From: Psychroserpens ponticola
Lineage (GTDB): Bacteria > Bacteroidota > Bacteroidia > Flavobacteriales > Flavobacteriaceae
Reading direction: 5' to 3'
DNA length: 64,000 nt
Assembly (NCBI RefSeq): GCF_023556315.2
Contig: NZ_CP116221.1
Coordinates: 930,001-994,000, forward strand
Part shown: piece after piece, positions 23,370-33,334 of the stretch
Layout of the letters: every line of letters begins with the position of its first letter
Position numbering within the stretch: position 1 is the first letter of the stretch
Made by a program: the position numbers and the translations under genes
Notes under the pieces: model-generated
The model's input: the letters and a program-made list of their open reading frames with translations, nothing else
What the model was told of the DNA's origin: nothing
Databases searched by the model: none

Positions 23370-25367
23370 ATGAGAATTATTGCAGTTATACTGTTTTGCC
23401 TTTTTAACACTAACCTTTGTGCTCAATCTTTTCAAATTGAAGCAATTGAAAGTGCTTTGGCTAATAGTATTTCTGAAAGTGAAGAGCGTTATAAATTGAC
23501 TGTAGAATTAGGACAAATGCTACGACCTTATGATTCTGAAGTTGAAAAAAAAGGCTATCCAACTGAATATTTCGATTACATTAATGATGCTTTAATTTGG
23601 TCAAATAAAAACGGAAGTCTAAAACAAATAGCAGCAGCTAAGCGCTTTGAAATAGATTATTATTTATCGCATAGAGAAATAGTTAAGTTCATAGCCCTTG
23701 CAAACGAAATGATTACTAAAGATTCATTTGCAACACTACAAGACAAGCATTTTATATATACATATCTTTGTTTTGAATATTATTCAGCTGGATATTTAAC
23801 GAATTACATTGAGTTAATTCCGGAAAAATACAGAATTCTAAAAGCCTTAAATAAAGAACCTGAAGCTTCACAAAACGAATTTAGCGATATAGCTTCTGCA
23901 TATTATGCTATGAGCCAGTATGAAAGAGCAAGAGCCTATTATAAAAAAGCAATTGTTTCAGTAAAAGAAAAAAACAGACCATTTTTTAAAGCGAGTATAA
24001 ATAATAATATCGGACTTTCATTTTCTAGAGAAGAACAAGCAGATAGTGCAGAGGTCTATTTTAAAAAAGCACTACAATTAGTGTCTATTTCAAATGTTAA
24101 ACAAGAAGGCTTTAAACCAAACTATAATGAGCATTTTAAAAATGTTATTAACTTAAATATCGCTGAATTAGAATTAAATAAAAACAATTATAATAATGCT
24201 ATAAACGCATTAAAAAAAGAATCAATTTCGGCACTTGATTTAGGAGAAATAAACCTCTACATTGAGGCGAATAATACTTTATCACATATTTATTTTTTAA
24301 AAAAAGAATACCTTAAAGCTTTGTTTTATATCAATAAGGCAAGAGAAGCAATTCCTTATAAACAGTTTACTACATTATTGATTAGTAATTTACAATTAGA
24401 AAGTAAAATTCTACTTGCATTAGATAAACAAGAGGAGAGTGAAAAGGTCTACAATAAGATGAATCATTTGCAGGATTCTATTGCAATTAATAAAACCAAA
24501 AGAAGCTCTGAAATAGCAGCTATTTTATATGAGAAAAATAAAAATGATTTAGAGATTCAAATCCAAAAATTGAAACTATTAGAAAAGAATAACAAAATTT
24601 CTAGCCAAAAGCAACAACAAATTTTTTACTTACTTTTTATAGTAACACTGTTACTTTTATTGTTTATGTTATATGCTTTTTTAAGAAAAACGAAAATACA
24701 AAAAGCTGAAATTGAAACACAAAAATTAGCAGTAGATCAATCTTTAATAGAAAAAGAAATATTATTAAAAGAAGTACATCATCGTGTAAAAAACAACCTT
24801 CAAGTAGTATCGAGCTTACTTAGCAAACAAGCTAAAACTTCAAATGATGAATCTGTAAAAAAACTAATGGATGATGGTCAAAATAGAATTAATGCTATGG
24901 CAATGATTCATCAGCAATTATATAAAACTGAGAATCTTGAGCGTATTAATTTAAAAGAATATACAACTTTATTAGTTGATAATATTTCAGACTACACTGA
25001 GTTTAAAGCCAATATTAAAATTGATATCCCTGAAACTACATTTCATGTTGACGTTGCTGTTCCATATGGGCTTATTTTAAACGAATTATTGAGCAATAGT
25101 TTTCAGTATGGTTTTAAAGGAAAAAAGAGTGGAACAATAAATATAACAATCACTAAGTTAGAAGAGCATACTTACCTATTATGTGTTGAAGATAATGGAA
25201 TTGGGCTTCCTAGTAATATGGAAGAAAAATCAAAAAAAACTTATGGTTTAAGTCTAATTAAAGGCCTTGCTTGGCAATTAAGAGGCAATGTGAAATATTA
25301 TAATAAAAAACCAGAAGGATGTGCTTTTGAAATAACGTTTAGTGATAACCTAAAGGAAAACGTATGA
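23370..25367 (+). CDS. TPR-containing sensor histidine kinase (HisKA_2 type)
   Basis: 665 residues. A signal peptide (ending NTNLCAQS) and TPR repeats (about 150-370) form an extracytoplasmic sensor. One membrane helix (FYLLFIVTLLLLLFMLYAFL, about 415-435) follows. The kinase part has EVHHRVKNNLQVVSSLLSKQ, the HisKA_2 phospho-acceptor motif, and a HATPase domain with LNELLSNSFQYGF (N box) and CVEDNGIGLP (G1). It overlaps the LytTR regulator gene by four bases and must phosphorylate it. The architecture matches the second TPR kinase/LytTR pair at 49.5-52.2 kb. Confidence 0.88.
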   Translation: MRIIAVILFCLFNTNLCAQSFQIEAIESALANSISESEERYKLTVELGQMLRPYDSEVEKKGYPTEYFDYINDALIWSNKNGSLKQIAAAKRFEIDYYLSHREIVKFIALANEMITKDSFATLQDKHFIYTYLCFEYYSAGYLTNYIELIPEKYRILKALNKEPEASQNEFSDIASAYYAMSQYERARAYYKKAIVSVKEKNRPFFKASINNNIGLSFSREEQADSAEVYFKKALQLVSISNVKQEGFKPNYNEHFKNVINLNIAELELNKNNYNNAINALKKESISALDLGEINLYIEANNTLSHIYFLKKEYLKALFYINKAREAIPYKQFTTLLISNLQLESKILLALDKQEESEKVYNKMNHLQDSIAINKTKRSSEIAAILYEKNKNDLEIQIQKLKLLEKNNKISSQKQQQIFYLLFIVTLLLLLFMLYAFLRKTKIQKAEIETQKLAVDQSLIEKEILLKEVHHRVKNNLQVVSSLLSKQAKTSNDESVKKLMDDGQNRINAMAMIHQQLYKTENLERINLKEYTTLLVDNISDYTEFKANIKIDIPETTFHVDVAVPYGLILNELLSNSFQYGFKGKKSGTINITITKLEEHTYLLCVEDNGIGLPSNMEEKSKKTYGLSLIKGLAWQLRGNVKYYNKKPEGCAFEITFSDNLKENV

Positions 25368-26113
25368 GTGAAACCATTAGTGTGTTAATTGTTGAAGATG
25401 AATTTTTAACAGTTGATGCTATAAAAGACAATTTAGAAGACGTAGGTTATAGAATTTCTGGTATAGCAAGAGATGCAAAAGAAGCGTTATCAATTTTAGA
25501 TGAAGGAGAAACTGATATTGCTATTTTAGATATGAATATACAAGGGGCTAGAGATGGAATATGGCTAGCAAAACGAATAAAAGAATCTTATAAAATTCCA
25601 TTTATATTTTTAACAGCCTATAGTGATAAGAAAACTGTAAAAAGTGCTGTGGAAACTCAACCTTTTGGATATTTAATAAAACCATTCAAGAAAATGGATT
25701 TATTTACATCTATTGAAGTCGCGCTTAGAAATTTTGTTGATTTTCAATTCAACACCGAATTAGATATACAATCTACCATTAAAGAAAAGCCCTTAGCTAT
25801 TGAAGATTATATTTTTATAAAAGAGAAAAATATCTATAAGAAAATTGCAATGAAAGATATACTCTATATAAAATCAGAATTAAAGTATATAGAGGTTTAC
25901 GTCGGAACTAAAAAATACTTATTACGTTATGGACTTTCAGAGTTTTTAAAAACCTTACCTGAAAATCATTTTATTCAAGTACATCGTTCATATATAGTTA
26001 ATAAAAATGCAGTAGATCAAATAGGTATAAATTATTTAGTCATAAAAGAGAACGAAATCCCATTTAGTAATCAGCGAAAAGAGGAAATTATTAAGATGTT
26101 TCATTTTTTATAA
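25364..26113 (+). CDS. LytTR family response regulator
   Basis: 249 residues. The receiver domain (about 1-120) has VEDEF at the acidic pocket, phospho-acceptor Asp in IAILDMNIQG and Lys in YLIKPFKKMD. After a linker, a LytTR DNA-binding domain (about 150-249) shows IKSELKYIEVYVG and FIQVHRSYIVN. It is translated with the kinase through an ATGA overlap. LytTR proteins bind as dimers to direct repeats; I did not find a clear site nearby. Confidence 0.9.
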   Translation: MSETISVLIVEDEFLTVDAIKDNLEDVGYRISGIARDAKEALSILDEGETDIAILDMNIQGARDGIWLAKRIKESYKIPFIFLTAYSDKKTVKSAVETQPFGYLIKPFKKMDLFTSIEVALRNFVDFQFNTELDIQSTIKEKPLAIEDYIFIKEKNIYKKIAMKDILYIKSELKYIEVYVGTKKYLLRYGLSEFLKTLPENHFIQVHRSYIVNKNAVDQIGINYLVIKENEIPFSNQRKEEIIKMFHFL

Positions 26114-26171
26114 GAATACAAAAAAACCACTCTTAAAAAGAATGGCCTTTTCAATATTAAAGTACTAACGT

Positions 26172-26846
26172 TTAAGCCTTTTTAGCTTTAATACGTATTT
26201 TTAATTCAAAATCGTCATTTATAAATTTATCTCCTAAACCTTCAAAGATAGATTTTGAACCATAATTTACATTCCATTTTGTTCTGTCAATTTTAAAAGG
26301 TTCACTTTCAATTGTCATTTCATCTCCATTATTAGTAATATTTACTGGGAAAGAAATATTATGCTTTTGACCTTTAATGTCTAAGTTTCCAGATAATCTT
26401 GTTTTTCCTGCTGCTAAAGATTCAGTTCCTGTAATTTCAAAAGCAGCAGTAGGGAATTTTTTAACATCAAAGAAATGATTCTCTTTTCCTTCAACAGTCC
26501 CTTTTAAATGTGCTTCAAGATCTTCTTTGCCATCACCAGATTCCATATCTGTAACAGTAATACTATTCATGTCTATTAAAAATGTACCACTTTGAAGTTT
26601 GCCGTCATCAGTTTTAAATACACCATTGTCAAGGCTTATTGTCCCACTATGAGTTCCTGTTGGCTTAAATCCGATCCACTCAATCGTAGATTCAGAAACG
26701 TTAACAGTAAATTTTTCAGAAGTACTCTTGCTTATTGCAGCAGCTTCAGCGTCACTAGTATTAGCTTCTTTAGCATTATCTTTGCATCCAGTAATTGAAA
26801 GAGTAAAAATCAGTGATAATGTAAGATATAATGTTTTCTTAATCAT
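26172..26846 (-). CDS. YceI family lipoprotein
   Basis: 224 residues with a lipoprotein signal peptide (LSITGCKDN, Cys at about residue 21). The YceI lipocalin-like barrel starts at about residue 48 (VNVSESTIEWIGFKPTGTHSG) and includes IDMNSITVTD, HLKG, NHFFDVKKFPTAAFEIT and the closing INDDFELKIRIK. YceI proteins bind isoprenoid-like lipids. It is divergent from grpE with a good promoter. Confidence 0.87.
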   Translation of the reverse strand: MIKKTLYLTLSLIFTLSITGCKDNAKEANTSDAEAAAISKSTSEKFTVNVSESTIEWIGFKPTGTHSGTISLDNGVFKTDDGKLQSGTFLIDMNSITVTDMESGDGKEDLEAHLKGTVEGKENHFFDVKKFPTAAFEITGTESLAAGKTRLSGNLDIKGQKHNISFPVNITNNGDEMTIESEPFKIDRTKWNVNYGSKSIFEGLGDKFINDDFELKIRIKAKKA

Positions 26847-26875
26847 TTAAAATAGTTTTAGTGTTATTATGAATT

Positions 26876-26905
26876 CAAAAATAATGATTTCTGAAGAGAC
26901 CTCAA
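26876..26905 (-). promoter_or_regulatory. Promoter of the YceI gene
   Basis: On the minus strand TTG (plus 26903-26905), 19 nt, then TATTTTTG (plus 26876-26883). The -7 box is 29 nt before the ATG. Confidence 0.6.
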
Positions 26906-26929
26906 ATGATTAATTTTTTTGATGACATT

Positions 26930-26961
26930 TTGACATTTTAATAATAATGGCAGTACTTTTG
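26930..26961 (+). promoter_or_regulatory. Promoter of grpE-dnaJ
   Basis: TTG at 26930-26932, 21 nt, then TACTTTTG at 26954-26961, a complete Bacteroidota promoter 38 nt before the grpE ATG. No CIRCE-type inverted repeat was seen. Confidence 0.65.
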
Positions 26962-26999
26962 CAAATCCTAAATCGAAGATTTATAAAAATGACCAAATA

Positions 27000-27536
27000 A
27001 TGGGTAAAAAGGATAAAAGTGAAACTATAAAAGATACTGAAGTTAATGAAACTTCAAATCAAGATACACAAGTAGAAGAGATTTCTGTGGAAGAACAATT
27101 AAAAGAAGAACTTGCTAAAGAAAAAGATAAGTTTTTGCGTTTGTTTGCAGAGTTTGAAAATTATAAGAGACGAACGTCGAAAGAACGTATTGATTTATTT
27201 AAAACAGCAAGCGAAGATGTCATGTTGGCAATGCTTCCGGTTTTAGATGATTTTGAACGCGCTTTAGCACATATTGAAGACGATAAAGAAGCTGAAGAAC
27301 TTAGAAAAGGCGTGCTTTTAATTTATAATAAACTGTTGACGACTTTGAATCAAAAAGGTTTAGAGAAGTTAGAAGTTAATGCTGGTGATGTATTTGATGC
27401 AGATATTCATGAGGCTATTACTCAAATTCCTGCGCCAACTGATGATCTTAAAGGTAAAATTGTAGATGTTGTAGAAAAGGGATATAAGTTAGGAGAGAAA
27501 GTAATTCGTTTTCCAAAAGTGGTTATCGGACAATAA
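27000..27536 (+). CDS. grpE: Nucleotide exchange factor GrpE
   Basis: 178 residues. An acidic disordered start is followed by a long helix (about 35-85) with FLRLFAEFENYKRRTSKER, a four-helix part, and the C-terminal beta domain ending KGYKLGEKVIRFPKVVIG, the GrpE signature. It releases ADP from DnaK; dnaK itself is not in the window. It is first in an operon with dnaJ (53-nt gap). Confidence 0.95.
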   Translation: MGKKDKSETIKDTEVNETSNQDTQVEEISVEEQLKEELAKEKDKFLRLFAEFENYKRRTSKERIDLFKTASEDVMLAMLPVLDDFERALAHIEDDKEAEELRKGVLLIYNKLLTTLNQKGLEKLEVNAGDVFDADIHEAITQIPAPTDDLKGKIVDVVEKGYKLGEKVIRFPKVVIGQ

Positions 27537-27589
27537 AATATTAATTAAAAAGACACCTGTTTTTTAATATTAAGAATAGATAAAACAAT

Positions 27590-28717
27590 ATGGCAAAAAG
27601 AGATTATTACGAGATATTAGGTATAGATAAAAATGCTTCTGCAGCTGAAATTAAGAAAGCTTATCGTAAGATGGCAATTAAATTTCATCCAGATAAAAAT
27701 CCAGATGACAAAGATGCTGAAGCAAAATTCAAAGAAGCAGCTGAGGCCTATGAAATATTGAGTAATGCTGACAAAAAAGCAAAATACGATCAATTTGGTC
27801 ATCAAGCTTTTGATGGAGCTGGAGGCTTTGGTGGTGGAGGCGGAATGAATATGGATGACATATTCAGTCAGTTTGGAGATATTTTTGGTGGTGGCTTTGG
27901 AGGTGGAGGTTTCTCTGGCTTTGGAGGCGGTTTTGGTGGAGGTCAAAGACGAGTAAAAGGAAGTAATCTTCGTATTCGTGTTACACTTACCTTAGAAGAG
28001 ATTGCTAATGGTGTTGAAAAGAAAATTAAAGTAAAACGAAAAATTCAAGCATCTGGAACTACTTATAAAACCTGTAGTACCTGTAATGGTGCTGGTCAAG
28101 TTACTAGAGTTACAAATACTATTTTAGGAAGAATGCAAACAGCAGCTGCCTGCCCAACTTGTGGTGGAGCTGGACAAAGTATTGACAAAAAACCTAGTGA
28201 TGCAGATGCTCAAGGCCTTAAAGTTCAAGAAGAAACTGTTTCTGTAAAGATTCCCGCTGGTGTTGTTGATGGTATGCAATTAAAAGTCACTGGTAAAGGT
28301 AATGATGCTCCAGGAAATGGTATTTCTGGAGATTTATTAGTAGTTATAGAAGAGAAAGAACATGACACGCTTAAGCGCGAAGGAGATAATCTACATTATG
28401 ATCTTTATATTAGCCTTCCTGATGCTGTTTTAGGGACTTCAAAAGAAATTGATACAGTTACAGGTAAAGTTAGAATTAAAGTAGAAGCTGGTGTGCAATC
28501 TGGAAAGATTTTACGTCTACGTGGAAAAGGGATTTCTAGCATCAATGGATATGGTACTGGAGATTTATTAGTACATGTGAATGTATGGACACCAAAAACA
28601 CTAAATAAGGAGCAAAAACAATTTTTTGAAAGTATGAAAAATGATGAACACTTCAATCCTAAACCAGAGAGTAGTGATAAATCTTTTTTTGAAAAAGTTA
28701 AAGATATGTTTTCTTAA
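27590..28717 (+). CDS. dnaJ: Chaperone DnaJ with a reduced zinc-binding domain
   Basis: 375 residues. The J domain (1-70) has the HPD motif in [13 protein letters not shown]. It is followed by a Gly/Phe-rich region (about 75-120) and a central domain. I count only two CxxCxGxG motifs (CSTCNGAG and CPTCGGAG) where type I DnaJ has four, so one zinc site at most can form. The C-terminal substrate-binding domains follow ([15 protein letters not shown] and later). Flavobacterial DnaJ proteins commonly look like this. It works with GrpE and DnaK and is followed by two terminators. Confidence 0.94.
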   Translation: MAKRDYYEILGIDKNASAAEIKKAYRKMAIKFHPDKNPDDKDAEAKFKEAAEAYEILSNADKKAKYDQFGHQAFDGAGGFGGGGGMNMDDIFSQFGDIFGGGFGGGGFSGFGGGFGGGQRRVKGSNLRIRVTLTLEEIANGVEKKIKVKRKIQASGTTYKTCSTCNGAGQVTRVTNTILGRMQTAAACPTCGGAGQSIDKKPSDADAQGLKVQEETVSVKIPAGVVDGMQLKVTGKGNDAPGNGISGDLLVVIEEKEHDTLKREGDNLHYDLYISLPDAVLGTSKEIDTVTGKVRIKVEAGVQSGKILRLRGKGISSINGYGTGDLLVHVNVWTPKTLNKEQKQFFESMKNDEHFNPKPESSDKSFFEKVKDMFS

Positions 28718-28751
28718 AAAACTGTTATTTACAAAAAAAAAACTATATTTG

Positions 28752-28790
28752 ATTATCACTAATTTATTTTAGTGGTAATTTTTCTTTTTC
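28752..28790 (+). terminator. Intrinsic terminator after dnaJ (first of two)
   Basis: ATTATCACTAA (28752-28762) pairs with TTAGTGGTAAT (28769-28779), eleven base pairs with one G-T wobble, then a T-rich run to 28790. Confidence 0.65.
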
Positions 28791-28803
28791 ATAGCAATTT
28801 TTT

Positions 28804-28839
28804 CCCATCCTTAATTTATTAAGGGTGGGTTTTGTTTTT
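28804..28839 (+). terminator. Intrinsic terminator after dnaJ (second of two)
   Basis: CCCATCCTTAA (28804-28814) pairs with TTAAGGGTGGG (28819-28829) with one G-T wobble and a 4-nt loop, followed by TTTTGTTTTT. Confidence 0.75.
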
Positions 28840-28994
28840 CAAGTCATTTTTAGTGAGTTGATTAGCGACTTTTTAACTTTTTTAATATTTTTATATTCAA
28901 GTGATTTTATTAAAAATAATTAGGTATAAGCCTTATTCATCATTAACATTTTTATCTTTACACGTTATAATATTTAATTTTTCAATTTATAGTT

Positions 28995-29921
28995 ATGAAT
29001 AACCTCTTAGTTGCCGATTCAGTGTCTAAAAACTTTGGAGATTTTAGAGCGCTAAACGCTGTCTCAGTATCTGTGCCCAAAGGAAGTATTTTCGGGTTGC
29101 TAGGACCTAATGGAGCTGGTAAAACTACCCTTATTCGTATTATCAATCAAATTACAATGCCAGATTCTGGTCAAGTGTTATTAGATGGTCAACCGTTACA
29201 ACCTGAAGACATTCAAAATATTGGTTATTTACCTGAAGAACGTGGCTTATACAAATCAATGAAAGTTGGTGAGCAAGTTTTGTATTTGGCACAACTTAAA
29301 GGCTTAACAAAACAAGAAGCAAAAAAACGATTAAAATATTGGTTTGAAAAGTTAGAAATAGGAGATTGGTGGAATAAGAAAATTCAAGAACTTAGTAAAG
29401 GACAAGCACAAAAAATTCAGTTTATTGTTACAGTCTTACATCAGCCAAAATTATTAATTTTTGATGAGCCTTTTTCAGGTTTTGATCCTATTAATGCTAA
29501 TTTAATTAAGGATGAAATTCTTCAGCTAAGAGATGAAGGTGCAACAGTGATATTTTCTACCCATAGAATGGAGTCTGTAGAAGAACTTTGCGATCATATT
29601 GCTTTAATTCATAAGTCAAATAAAATTTTAGACGGAAAGTTAACAGACATTAAACGTCAATATAAAACGAATACTTTTGAAGTCGGTCTTCAAACAAATA
29701 CTATTGAGAACGTTTCAAATGCCATTAAAGATAAATTTGAAGTGTTGCCAGCAACATTTAGAAATTTAAATGATGATGTTAAAATGAATATTAAATTAAA
29801 TGCTAACGATTCGTCTAACGATTTGTTATCATTTTTAACATCTAAAGCAGAAGTGCACCACTTTACTGAAGTGATTCCTAGCGCAAGCGATATTTTTATT
29901 CAAACGGTCAAAAACAATTAA
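28995..29921 (+). CDS. ABC transporter ATP-binding protein (NatA-like)
   Basis: 308 residues. Walker A GLLGPNGAGKTT, Q-loop in NIGYLPEERGLY, signature LSKGQAQKIQ, Walker B LLIFDEPFSGFDP and H-loop FSTHRM are all present. A C-terminal extension of about 85 residues fits the DUF4162 type found in sodium/drug efflux ATPases such as NatA. It pairs with the ABC-2 permease that starts two bases later. First gene of a close-packed run to ppk2. Confidence 0.9.
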   Translation: MNNLLVADSVSKNFGDFRALNAVSVSVPKGSIFGLLGPNGAGKTTLIRIINQITMPDSGQVLLDGQPLQPEDIQNIGYLPEERGLYKSMKVGEQVLYLAQLKGLTKQEAKKRLKYWFEKLEIGDWWNKKIQELSKGQAQKIQFIVTVLHQPKLLIFDEPFSGFDPINANLIKDEILQLRDEGATVIFSTHRMESVEELCDHIALIHKSNKILDGKLTDIKRQYKTNTFEVGLQTNTIENVSNAIKDKFEVLPATFRNLNDDVKMNIKLNANDSSNDLLSFLTSKAEVHHFTEVIPSASDIFIQTVKNN

Positions 29922-29922
29922 G

Positions 29923-31239
29923 ATGAATCATTTGCCACTTATTATAAAAAGAGAATACCTAACTAAGGTTAAAAACAAATCATTCATCATAATGACGTTT
30001 GTAAGTCCATTAATTATGGTGGCGTTATTTGTGGTTGTTGGTTATTTAGCTCAATTAAATAACGATAAAGAACGCACTATTGCCATTTTGGATGAAACAG
30101 GCATGTTGAGTGATGAGTTTAAAAACACTGAACATACAACTTACACCATTTTAACAAAGGATACCAATTTAGAAACTGCCAAAGAGCTTACAAAAGCCAA
30201 AGAGGATTTTGGATTACTATATATCGAAAAAAGCACTGATACAACAAACATTTACTCAAGTGTTCAGTTCTTCTCAGATGAGTCACCTTCTGTTGGGATC
30301 ATGAATAGTTTAGAAGAGAAAATTGAAAAGAAATTAGAAGGCACTAAATTAGTTAAAAACGGAGTGGATATAGAACAAATAGAAGCTTCTAAGACAAATA
30401 TAACGATTGCTCAAGAAACATTTTCAGGTGAAAAAACATCTAAGCTTGATAGTTGGTTGAAACTTATTTTTGGAGGTGCAGCAGGTTACTTATTGTTCAT
30501 GTTTATTATCATTTATGGAAATATGATTATGCGTAGCGTCATTGAAGAAAAAACAAGTAGAATTATTGAAATCATAATTTCGTCAGTAAAACCTATTCAA
30601 TTAATGATGGGCAAAATTATTGGGACATCATTAGCAGGCATTACGCAATTTGCTATTTGGGTAGTTTTGGGTAGCGTTTTAATGTTGGCAGGATCTGCAG
30701 TTCTTGGTATTAATTTGGCAGAAATACAAACACCACAGCAAGAAATGGTGACCGAAGTGATGCAAAATCCTGATTTTGCGAATGATGTCCAAATGGGATT
30801 ACAATCCTTTTTAAATCTACCAATTGCCAATCTCGTCTTCGCATTCATGTTCTTCTTCATTGGAGGATTTCTATTGTATAGCTCATTATATGCAGCAGTA
30901 GGTGCAGCTGTAGATAATGAAACTGATACGCAACAGTTTATGATGCCAATCCTAATGCCTTTAATTTTAGCTGTATATGTTGGTATTTTTACAGTAATTG
31001 AAGATCCTCATGGAACCGTATCTACAGTGTTTTCATTTATTCCGTTTACGTCTCCAGTTGTGATGTTAATGCGTATTCCATTTGGAGTGCCTATTTGGCA
31101 ACAAGTAGTATCCTTTTTAATTTTAGTTGGTACATTTGTGTTTACAGTTTGGTTTGCAGCCAAAATTTATCGAGTAGGTATTTTGATGTATGGTAAAAAA
31201 CCTAGTTATAAAGAACTATTTAAATGGATTAAATATTAA
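29923..31239 (+). CDS. ABC-2 type permease (NatB-like)
   Basis: 438 residues. One membrane helix near the N-terminus (about 22-45) precedes a large extracytoplasmic domain (about 50-175), and five to six helices fill the C-terminal half. The segment RSVIEEKTSRIIEIIISSVKP after the second helix is characteristic of NatB/ABC-2 exporters. With the preceding ATPase it forms an exporter; the substrate is unknown. One base separates the genes, and the MscS gene follows two bases after the stop. Confidence 0.88.
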   Translation: MNHLPLIIKREYLTKVKNKSFIIMTFVSPLIMVALFVVVGYLAQLNNDKERTIAILDETGMLSDEFKNTEHTTYTILTKDTNLETAKELTKAKEDFGLLYIEKSTDTTNIYSSVQFFSDESPSVGIMNSLEEKIEKKLEGTKLVKNGVDIEQIEASKTNITIAQETFSGEKTSKLDSWLKLIFGGAAGYLLFMFIIIYGNMIMRSVIEEKTSRIIEIIISSVKPIQLMMGKIIGTSLAGITQFAIWVVLGSVLMLAGSAVLGINLAEIQTPQQEMVTEVMQNPDFANDVQMGLQSFLNLPIANLVFAFMFFFIGGFLLYSSLYAAVGAAVDNETDTQQFMMPILMPLILAVYVGIFTVIEDPHGTVSTVFSFIPFTSPVVMLMRIPFGVPIWQQVVSFLILVGTFVFTVWFAAKIYRVGILMYGKKPSYKELFKWIKY

Positions 31240-31241
31240 TT

Positions 31242-32123
31242 GTGACACAGAAATTATCTAATATCGAACATAAGATTACCGAAAGTTCTGCTTGGCAAAA
31301 AGTAAAAGATTTTCTGAACCTCCATTTAGATATTACTGAGAATATAAGCATATCAATCTTGGATATCTTAATCATAATCACAGTAATATTCATAACCACA
31401 ATTGTTTTAAGACTTTTGCTTAAAGCGTTTACAAGACATTTGCCTAATGAAGAAAAAGGGAAGTTTAATGTCGTATTTAGTTATTTTAGATGGCTTATTT
31501 ATGTTGTTATTTTATTGATAACATTACATACAGTAGGCGTTGATGTTACAGCTGTTTTTGCTGCATCAGCAGCATTACTTATAGGTATTGGTTTAGCATT
31601 ACAAACTTTATTTCAAGATATAATTTCAGGAGTATTTATTTTAATTGATCAATCTGTTCATGTTGGAGATATTATCGAATTAGATGGTAAAATTGGCAGA
31701 GTAGAAGAAATTAAATTAAGAACGACAAGAGCAACTACTGCAGATAATAAAGTGTTAGTAATACCAAATCATCTTTATTTAACCAATAGTCTCTATAATT
31801 GGACTCAAAATGGAACAACAACAAGAGAAGGTGTAGCTGTAGGTGTAGCATATGGAAGTGATGTCGAGTTAGTGAAGGCATTATTGATGCAAGCAGCTAA
31901 CGAACATCCAAAAGTATTAGCAAAAGCAGAAACTAGAGTTTTGTTTACAGATTTTGGCGAGAGTTCATTAAATTTTAAAGTAGTTTTTACATTAAACGAT
32001 AGTTTTAATGCACGCTTTCCTCAAAGTGATATTCGATTCAAAATCGATAAGTTATTTAGAGAGAACAATATTTCAATCCCATTTCCTCAGAGAGATATTC
32101 ATATCAAACAGCAACCAAAATAA
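31242..32123 (+). CDS. Small-conductance mechanosensitive channel (MscS family)
   Basis: 293 residues with a GTG start. Membrane helices lie at about 42-62, 83-100 and the pore helix at about 105-125 (ASAALLIGIGLALQTLFQDIISG). The MscS beta domain follows (VGDIIELDGKIGRVEEI, VIPNHLYLTNSLYNW), then the C-terminal alpha/beta part. It opens under membrane tension to release solutes after hypo-osmotic shock. Its tight placement after the ABC permease shows co-transcription. Confidence 0.9.
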   Translation: MTQKLSNIEHKITESSAWQKVKDFLNLHLDITENISISILDILIIITVIFITTIVLRLLLKAFTRHLPNEEKGKFNVVFSYFRWLIYVVILLITLHTVGVDVTAVFAASAALLIGIGLALQTLFQDIISGVFILIDQSVHVGDIIELDGKIGRVEEIKLRTTRATTADNKVLVIPNHLYLTNSLYNWTQNGTTTREGVAVGVAYGSDVELVKALLMQAANEHPKVLAKAETRVLFTDFGESSLNFKVVFTLNDSFNARFPQSDIRFKIDKLFRENNISIPFPQRDIHIKQQPK

Positions 32124-32164
32124 TTCAATTTATTTAAGAATAAGATTTAATTTAAAATATAGTT

Positions 32165-33328
32165 ATGTCAAAGATTTTAGTGATAGAAGATGAAGCGGCA
32201 ATTCGAAGAGTTTTAGTAAAAATACTGTCTGAAGAAAGTGATAGCTACCAAGTTGAAGAAGCCGAAGATGGCCTTGTTGGTATTGAAAAAATTAAGAAAG
32301 AAGATTACGATTTAGTGCTCTGTGACATAAAAATGCCAAAGATGGATGGTGTTGAGGTTTTAGAAGCTGTCAAAAAAATTAAACCTGAAATTCCAATGGT
32401 CATGATTTCTGGTCATGGAGATCTTGATACAGCTGTAAATACTATGCGTTTAGGAGCTTTCGATTATATTTCTAAACCACCAGATTTAAACAGGTTGCTC
32501 AATACAGTTCGTATTGCATTAGACACAAAAACATTGGTTGTTGAGAATAAAATGCTCAAAAAGAAAGTCAGCAAGAAATACGAAATGATTGGTGATAGTG
32601 ATGCTATTTCTCATATTAAGGATATGATTGAAAAAGTTTCTGCTACAGATGCTAGAGTATTAATTACTGGGCCAAATGGAACAGGTAAAGAACTTGTTGC
32701 ACATTGGTTACACCAAAAAAGTGCACGTTCAAAAGGTCCTTTAATAGAAGTGAATTGTGCTGCTATTCCTTCAGAATTGATTGAAAGCGAATTGTTTGGT
32801 CATGTTAAAGGGGCTTTTACGAGTGCTGTTAAAGATCGAGCAGGTAAGTTTGAAGCTGCAAATTCTGGAACTATATTTCTTGATGAAATTGGAGATATGA
32901 GTTTGTCTGCTCAAGCGAAAGTATTGAGGGCTTTGCAAGAAAATAAAATTCAGCGTGTTGGTAATGATAAGGATATTAAAGTTGATGTTCGTGTTGTTGC
33001 TGCGACTAATAAAGACTTAAAAAAGGAAATTTCTGAAGGTAGATTTAGAGAAGATTTATACCATAGATTAGCCGTAATTCTCATAAAAGTTCCAGCTTTA
33101 AATGACAGAAGAGAAGATATTCCGTTGTTGATTAACCATTTTACATCTAAAATAGCTACAGAACAAGGGACAGCTAAAAAAGAGTTTTCTGATAAAGCCA
33201 TTAAATTACTCCAAGATTATGATTGGACTGGCAATATTCGTGAATTGCGCAATGTTGTAGAACGTCTTATTATTTTGGGTGGAATTGAAGTAAGTGAAAA
33301 GGACGTGAAGTTATTCGCATCAAAATAA
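32165..33328 (+). CDS. Sigma-54-type (NtrC-like) response regulator lacking a DNA-binding domain
   Basis: 387 residues. The receiver (about 1-120) has VIEDEAA, phospho-acceptor Asp in LVLCDIKMP and Lys in YISKPPDL. The AAA+ domain (about 140-375) has Walker A TGPNGTGKEL, a sigma-54 contact loop reading GAFTSA instead of GAFTGA, Walker B GTIFLDEIGDMS and VAATNKDLK. It ends soon after NIRELRNVVERLI, with no Fis-type helix-turn-helix, about 60-90 residues shorter than standard NtrC. It may act on sigma-54 without site-specific DNA binding, or not be a transcription factor. Six bases before ppk2. Confidence 0.88.
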   Translation: MSKILVIEDEAAIRRVLVKILSEESDSYQVEEAEDGLVGIEKIKKEDYDLVLCDIKMPKMDGVEVLEAVKKIKPEIPMVMISGHGDLDTAVNTMRLGAFDYISKPPDLNRLLNTVRIALDTKTLVVENKMLKKKVSKKYEMIGDSDAISHIKDMIEKVSATDARVLITGPNGTGKELVAHWLHQKSARSKGPLIEVNCAAIPSELIESELFGHVKGAFTSAVKDRAGKFEAANSGTIFLDEIGDMSLSAQAKVLRALQENKIQRVGNDKDIKVDVRVVAATNKDLKKEISEGRFREDLYHRLAVILIKVPALNDRREDIPLLINHFTSKIATEQGTAKKEFSDKAIKLLQDYDWTGNIRELRNVVERLIILGGIEVSEKDVKLFASK

Positions 33329-33334
33329 AGGGTT

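Noticed and set aside
26122-26155. Imperfect hairpin between the convergent LytTR and YceI genes
   Set aside because: The stem needs a bulge and a mismatch and the T-run is short; possible terminator but too weak to list.
28919-28930. AATTAGGTATAA upstream of the ABC transporter as a sixth regulon site
   Set aside because: Only one half-site matches; the other side of the palindrome is A-rich without TACC.
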